Origin: Hydractinia symbiolongicarpus
Taxonomy: Eukaryota > Cnidaria > Hydrozoa > Anthoathecata > Hydractiniidae
Length of the DNA stretch: 64,000 nt
NCBI RefSeq assembly: GCF_029227915.1
Contig: NC_079876.1
Span: forward strand, 27,129,828 to 27,193,827
Reading direction: 5' to 3'
A program made the translations under genes and the position numbers. Shown piece after piece: positions 60,395 to 64,000 of this stretch. Each line of letters begins with the position of its first letter. The first letter of the stretch is position 1. The notes beneath the pieces are model-generated. The model was not told where the DNA came from, searched no databases, and saw only the letters and a list, made by a program, of their open reading frames with translations.

Positions 60395-63300
60395 CTGCGT
60401 CACATTCACCTTATTTCCAAGCAATATTTCAACATGAATAGGAGTTAGATTCAAAAAGAATGAATCAGGATTGTTCTAAAAAAATCAAACAAAAATTATG
60501 AAAGCCACAACGAATATGATATTGCAGGACCATTCAAACACATTGAACATTTCTACGCACAAGTGGGAACCTAATTAGAATTACTGATTTGTCTGTATAT
60601 CAAACAAAACTATGTGATGATTATAATATAGATGGTTGAAAAAATGTCAGGTCACTTAACACTTAGCTAGATTAGCAGCTAGACATTAATAAATGATTAC
60701 CCTGGGCTGTACCGCAAAATATAGCCCAAGGTCTAAGTCCTGACCATGCTTGCATGGTCAGTGCAAAAAATTCTAAATAGTCCTTTCTAAAAACAGAATT
60801 ATTCTATGCAGACCGGTTAAAAAGACAAATAAAACAATACCGATATGATATAACAAGGCGCTTATCAAATTTTTGGATTTTTTGCATGCAATCGAGGGGG
60901 GGAGGCGCTTAAAAAATGCAGGGCACTTATAAATTTTTCCTCATTTTGTACAAATTAAAGACAACGGTAATTTTCAATTTTTTTTTCCTGAAAAACAAAA
61001 CTGAACAAAAGATGTAACAAAATTAAGTTTAGTCTTTGTCTAGGGTTCTCAATATAAAAAAGTAAAATTTTGAAATAAGCGCCCCTTTTTATCAGGAGTT
61101 CGCTTAATCGGATCATTATGGTACTACACCATGCAAAAATCATTTGAGGTTGCTGTGAAAAAGAGTTAACATATAACTTTATAGATATAATAAATGCCAG
61201 ATAGACAAATAGCACATTTCCTAGTTTGTTATTATATTTTGCCTTCCAAAACCCCTTAAAAATTGTGCCAGTGATGTTTACATCTCAATGTTATAAATGA
61301 AATTATTTATTGTTGTTGATGCTATAGGCAATAGTTCGATTGATGAACAGAAGAGAGTTCTTCCCCCAACCACCCTGTGACTCCCAGACAGTGTCATTGG
61401 TAAGTGAAGGGTTAAGTTAAAAGTTACATTTAATTACCATAAATTCAAAGAAAAATGTTTGACCCAATGCATCCCGTACTTTGGCTTCAACTACTTGGAA
61501 TGAGTGAATAAAGAACTAAAAAAAAACAGCTGTGAAATTACATCTGTGACAAAAACAACCAATAATAATGTCCACTTATGTTTTCAGAGGAAAAAGGTGC
61601 CACAAGACTACAATACCTGTAATGTTAAACCAGCTTGCTTTTGGCTGTCTGCATAATTTTCATTTCCCATAGCATACAGAAGATTGTGTATGCAATTTAA
61701 CTTAAAAGAAAAAGAAAATATATAGGTTGATATTTTAAGTTTCACAATTTATTTGTTTCTTGAAAAATTAGCTACTAACATTGCAGCATGTATTGCATTA
61801 CTATAAACGTAATATTTACAGAAAAGCCATCTGCATGATTTTGCAATATCCTATTACAAGAAAAATTACACATAAAATATTTACCCGAATGCATTGCTCA
61901 GCAACCTCATTACATTCGTCTGCTAATTTTCTGAAGAACATAAACATAAAATACTAACCCTATAATAACTGTTTATGAGGGCAATACCAGGGAATATTGA
62001 CCGACGTCAAAGTATTGCCCAGGCTTGTGAGGGCAATACGCAACAGAGGTCAATATTCAAAGGTATTGCCCGAAATAAACAGTTATTATATGGATTATTA
62101 TCCGGGTACTGCATTTTACGACAAAAAAATATAACATTATAAGCAGGATGTAGAAACCATGTCTTTATAGAAACTATTCCCGTATGGAACGTACATTCGA
62201 ACAAAAAATATTTTTTTTAAAATCGAATACCCTGTAAACATAACAGGTCTTAATTGTAGCTACAACATCGAATTCTTTAAAAGATAAAAGTAAGATTCAC
62301 TTCTGCTTCGCGTTTTGTTTACTTTTTTCCGTGTTTATTTTACATTTAATGCTACCATATTTAAACTTTAAACACAGTTGCTATGGTGGCTGGCAATACC
62401 GTGGAATATTGCCCGCTATGACATAAGTTCTAACCAATCACATTGCGCCAATTTCGAAAATATCGATGCCACCCTTTTACCCGGGTAATAAATGACAATA
62501 TCAAACAGTTCTTCAAAATAATAGAAACAGCATTAACTTTATGATAAAAATAATTGAAGACTTAATGTTCTTTGGTTACTAACACAAGTAGCCCAAACAA
62601 CAATCTATGTCAACAAAAATCATGTATCTTGAAGTGAGAAAGATAATAATAATAACAGATCACAGATCAGTTAGCACTTGTTCTACTAGGAAGAATAAAC
62701 AAGAAAAATTGCATACCTGATAAGTTTCGCTGCAGCTGCTTGTTGAATATACACTGGAAGAGAAGCTAGATAAAATCACAGCAAGTTGTAAACATGGCAC
62801 TTCAAGATTATCTTTAATGTGTAAACAGAGTCAGACACACATTCTTGTACTTCAGTTAGAAAGCATCACACGAATAAAGCAATCAGAATGCTTAGACTTA
62901 GCAAAAGATTTAGCTTAACTAGGATTATATATCTCAATTTACAATGTAACACATTCAGCTGCGCAAAATCGAAATTTTACAAAGCTTTTATATTTAAGTT
63001 TTTTTTTAATTATATTTTTTTAACAAAATTTATTGCCTAAAATCAGGCTCACGTGCAACTACAGTAAGAATGAACAAGGCAAGCCACCCATCACATTAAG
63101 CCTTTCTCTAGTTGGTAATATATGTGAGTTATCCCTGTGTTTAAAACATTGTAGAGTCTTCAAAAAATAAAATAACTAACCCTGAATTTCAGGAGCTTCA
63201 GGATCTAAAATTAAAAGAAGATAAAAGTGATCTGAAAATTAAAGGCTTCTAACAACTTTATTCAATAAAAATTTGCATGCTATTTTTGATTAAAGGTAAC

Positions 63301-64000
63301 AACAAGCAAGTTCAAAATTTATGGAGTAATAGAGAGTTTATTTGAACAAAAATATGAAAAAATGTCTAAACCTTTAAAGAGAACATGCTCAGATTAACCT
63401 GGTATTTCTTAAAAAAGTGTAATAGAGAAATAATTATCAGAAATGACAGTTTAAAATAAATAAAGGTTAAAATACCTAAAAAGTGTAATTGGAGATTAAA
63501 ATGTTACAAGTGTAAGGGTAGATTGCACACTATACAGTTTTTTCTCTTTATGTTCTCTTTTACAGAATGCATATTGATAAAAGTAAATGCATATCAGTAA
63601 CTGTTGAAGACCGAATAGTAACATCAAGCATAACTGAGGAAAACGAGCAGATAAAAAAAGAGCTTTTGAAAAGATAATAAGCTTTTAAATCAACCTAAAA
63701 CACTAGACATTCTCCTGCAACTTTTATATCGACTTTTCTATATCAATTATTTAACTTTGTCATTTTGAAAATTTAAAATTTTGACACCTACATCACCTTC
63801 GAAACTCCTACAGAGAATACTCAAAAACTGTATATAAAGTCGGGCAAGTTAAAATCCGGTCAGCTAATTTTACTCATCCAACTACAGTGAAATATGAGCA
63901 TAATGTAAATGTAAAAAACAGATTCACTGGTTAAGAACAAAAACACAAAAACGCAATTGTAAGTACCTTTTAAAATTTCTGGCTCCTCATCAAAATCAAC
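60395..64000 (-). CDS. Partial gene, alpha-helical protein of unknown family (seven exons seen)
   Basis: Exons: 64000-63967 (continues off the right edge), 63204-63181, 62765-62717, 61930-61885, 61700-61617, 61515-61438, 60475-60395. All introns are GT..AG and the frame is continuous, giving 132 residues. Sequence features: an acidic start (VDFDEEPEILK, DPEAPEIQ), then amphipathic helices (SLPVYIQQAAAAKLIRKLAD, ECNEVAEQCI), a segment LNCIHNLLYAMGNENYADSQ, then FFIHSFQVVEAKVRDALGQT and FLNLTPIHVEILLGNKVNVT. No catalytic motif, no membrane segment, no Cys/His cluster. I do not recognise the family; an armadillo/HEAT-like or other helical scaffold is possible. If the last donor is unused the frame runs 13 more codons to a TAA. 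The gene is convincing from codon structure and splice phases even though the function is unknown. Confidence 0.8.
60749..60771. repeat. Short hairpin (tgaccatgc/gcatggtca)
   Basis: A 9-10 nt perfect inverted repeat next to an imperfect cctgggct..agcccaagg pair at about 60702-60733; probably a MITE end. In the NEK8-distal flank, downstream of no known exon on the plus strand. Confidence 0.5.
61961..62092. repeat. 132-bp inverted-repeat element, part of a larger nested palindrome
   Basis: tataataactgtttatgagg..gcaatacc at the left and its inverted copy ggtattgcccgaaataaacagttattata at the right. Beyond it, attattatccgggta (about 62094) is inverted again as tacccgggtaataa (about 62479-62492), with further gcaatacc/ggaatattg units between, so the full structure reaches about 62500. 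In an intron of the unknown right-hand gene. Confidence 0.75.

Overview
This is an AT-rich (roughly two thirds A+T), intron-rich, repeat-laden eukaryotic genome window. Every recognisable gene is an animal gene split into many short exons with GT..AG introns. The proteins (cystathionine gamma-lyase, HELLS/LSH, NEK8, an immunoglobulin-superfamily receptor) point to a metazoan. The repeat families (a non-LTR element with a Cys-rich C-terminal motif, tRNA-derived SINEs, a hAT family ending in CAGGGTGGCCA) and the Ig receptor would fit a cnidarian, perhaps a hydrozoan; that attribution is inference. I rebuilt exons by hand from splice signals, reading-frame continuity across each junction, and remembered family features.

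Layout, left to right. (1) 1-507, minus: the N-terminal part of a protein with a Rho-N/SAP-like motif, running off the window, preceded by a promoter-like stretch with two GGGAATTTCCC palindromes. (2) 2205-15208, minus: a complete 13-exon cystathionine gamma-lyase gene. Its 6.7-kb first intron holds a foldback-like element built of GACGTC subrepeats, an 85-bp tandem duplication, and a truncated hAT transposase ending in a perfect 65-nt palindrome. (3) 17384-28142, minus: a HELLS/LSH SNF2-family chromatin remodeler with an unusually long acidic N-terminal extension. (4) 26.3-34.5 kb: a mobile-element graveyard with two copies of one non-LTR retrotransposon, two SINE families, a GTCGGC-rich inverted-repeat element, and a 901-bp TIR element with an intact TTATC target duplication. 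(5) 35980-45349, plus: a complete nine-exon gene for a type I membrane receptor with signal peptide, six Ig domains each on its own phase 1-1 exon, a transmembrane helix, and a tyrosine-rich tail ending in a tandem PYxxV pair. (6) 46414-58733, minus: a complete 16-exon NEK8 kinase gene with a C-terminal RCC1 propeller, convergent with the Ig gene. (7) 60395-64000, minus: seven exons of an alpha-helical protein I do not recognise, continuing past the right edge.

The housekeeping genes (CTH: cysteine/H2S metabolism; HELLS: heterochromatin and DNA methylation; NEK8: ciliary signalling) do not form a pathway. The most interesting locus is the Ig receptor. Its first two Ig exons are a recent tandem duplication, and its architecture resembles invertebrate allorecognition or inhibitory immune receptors.
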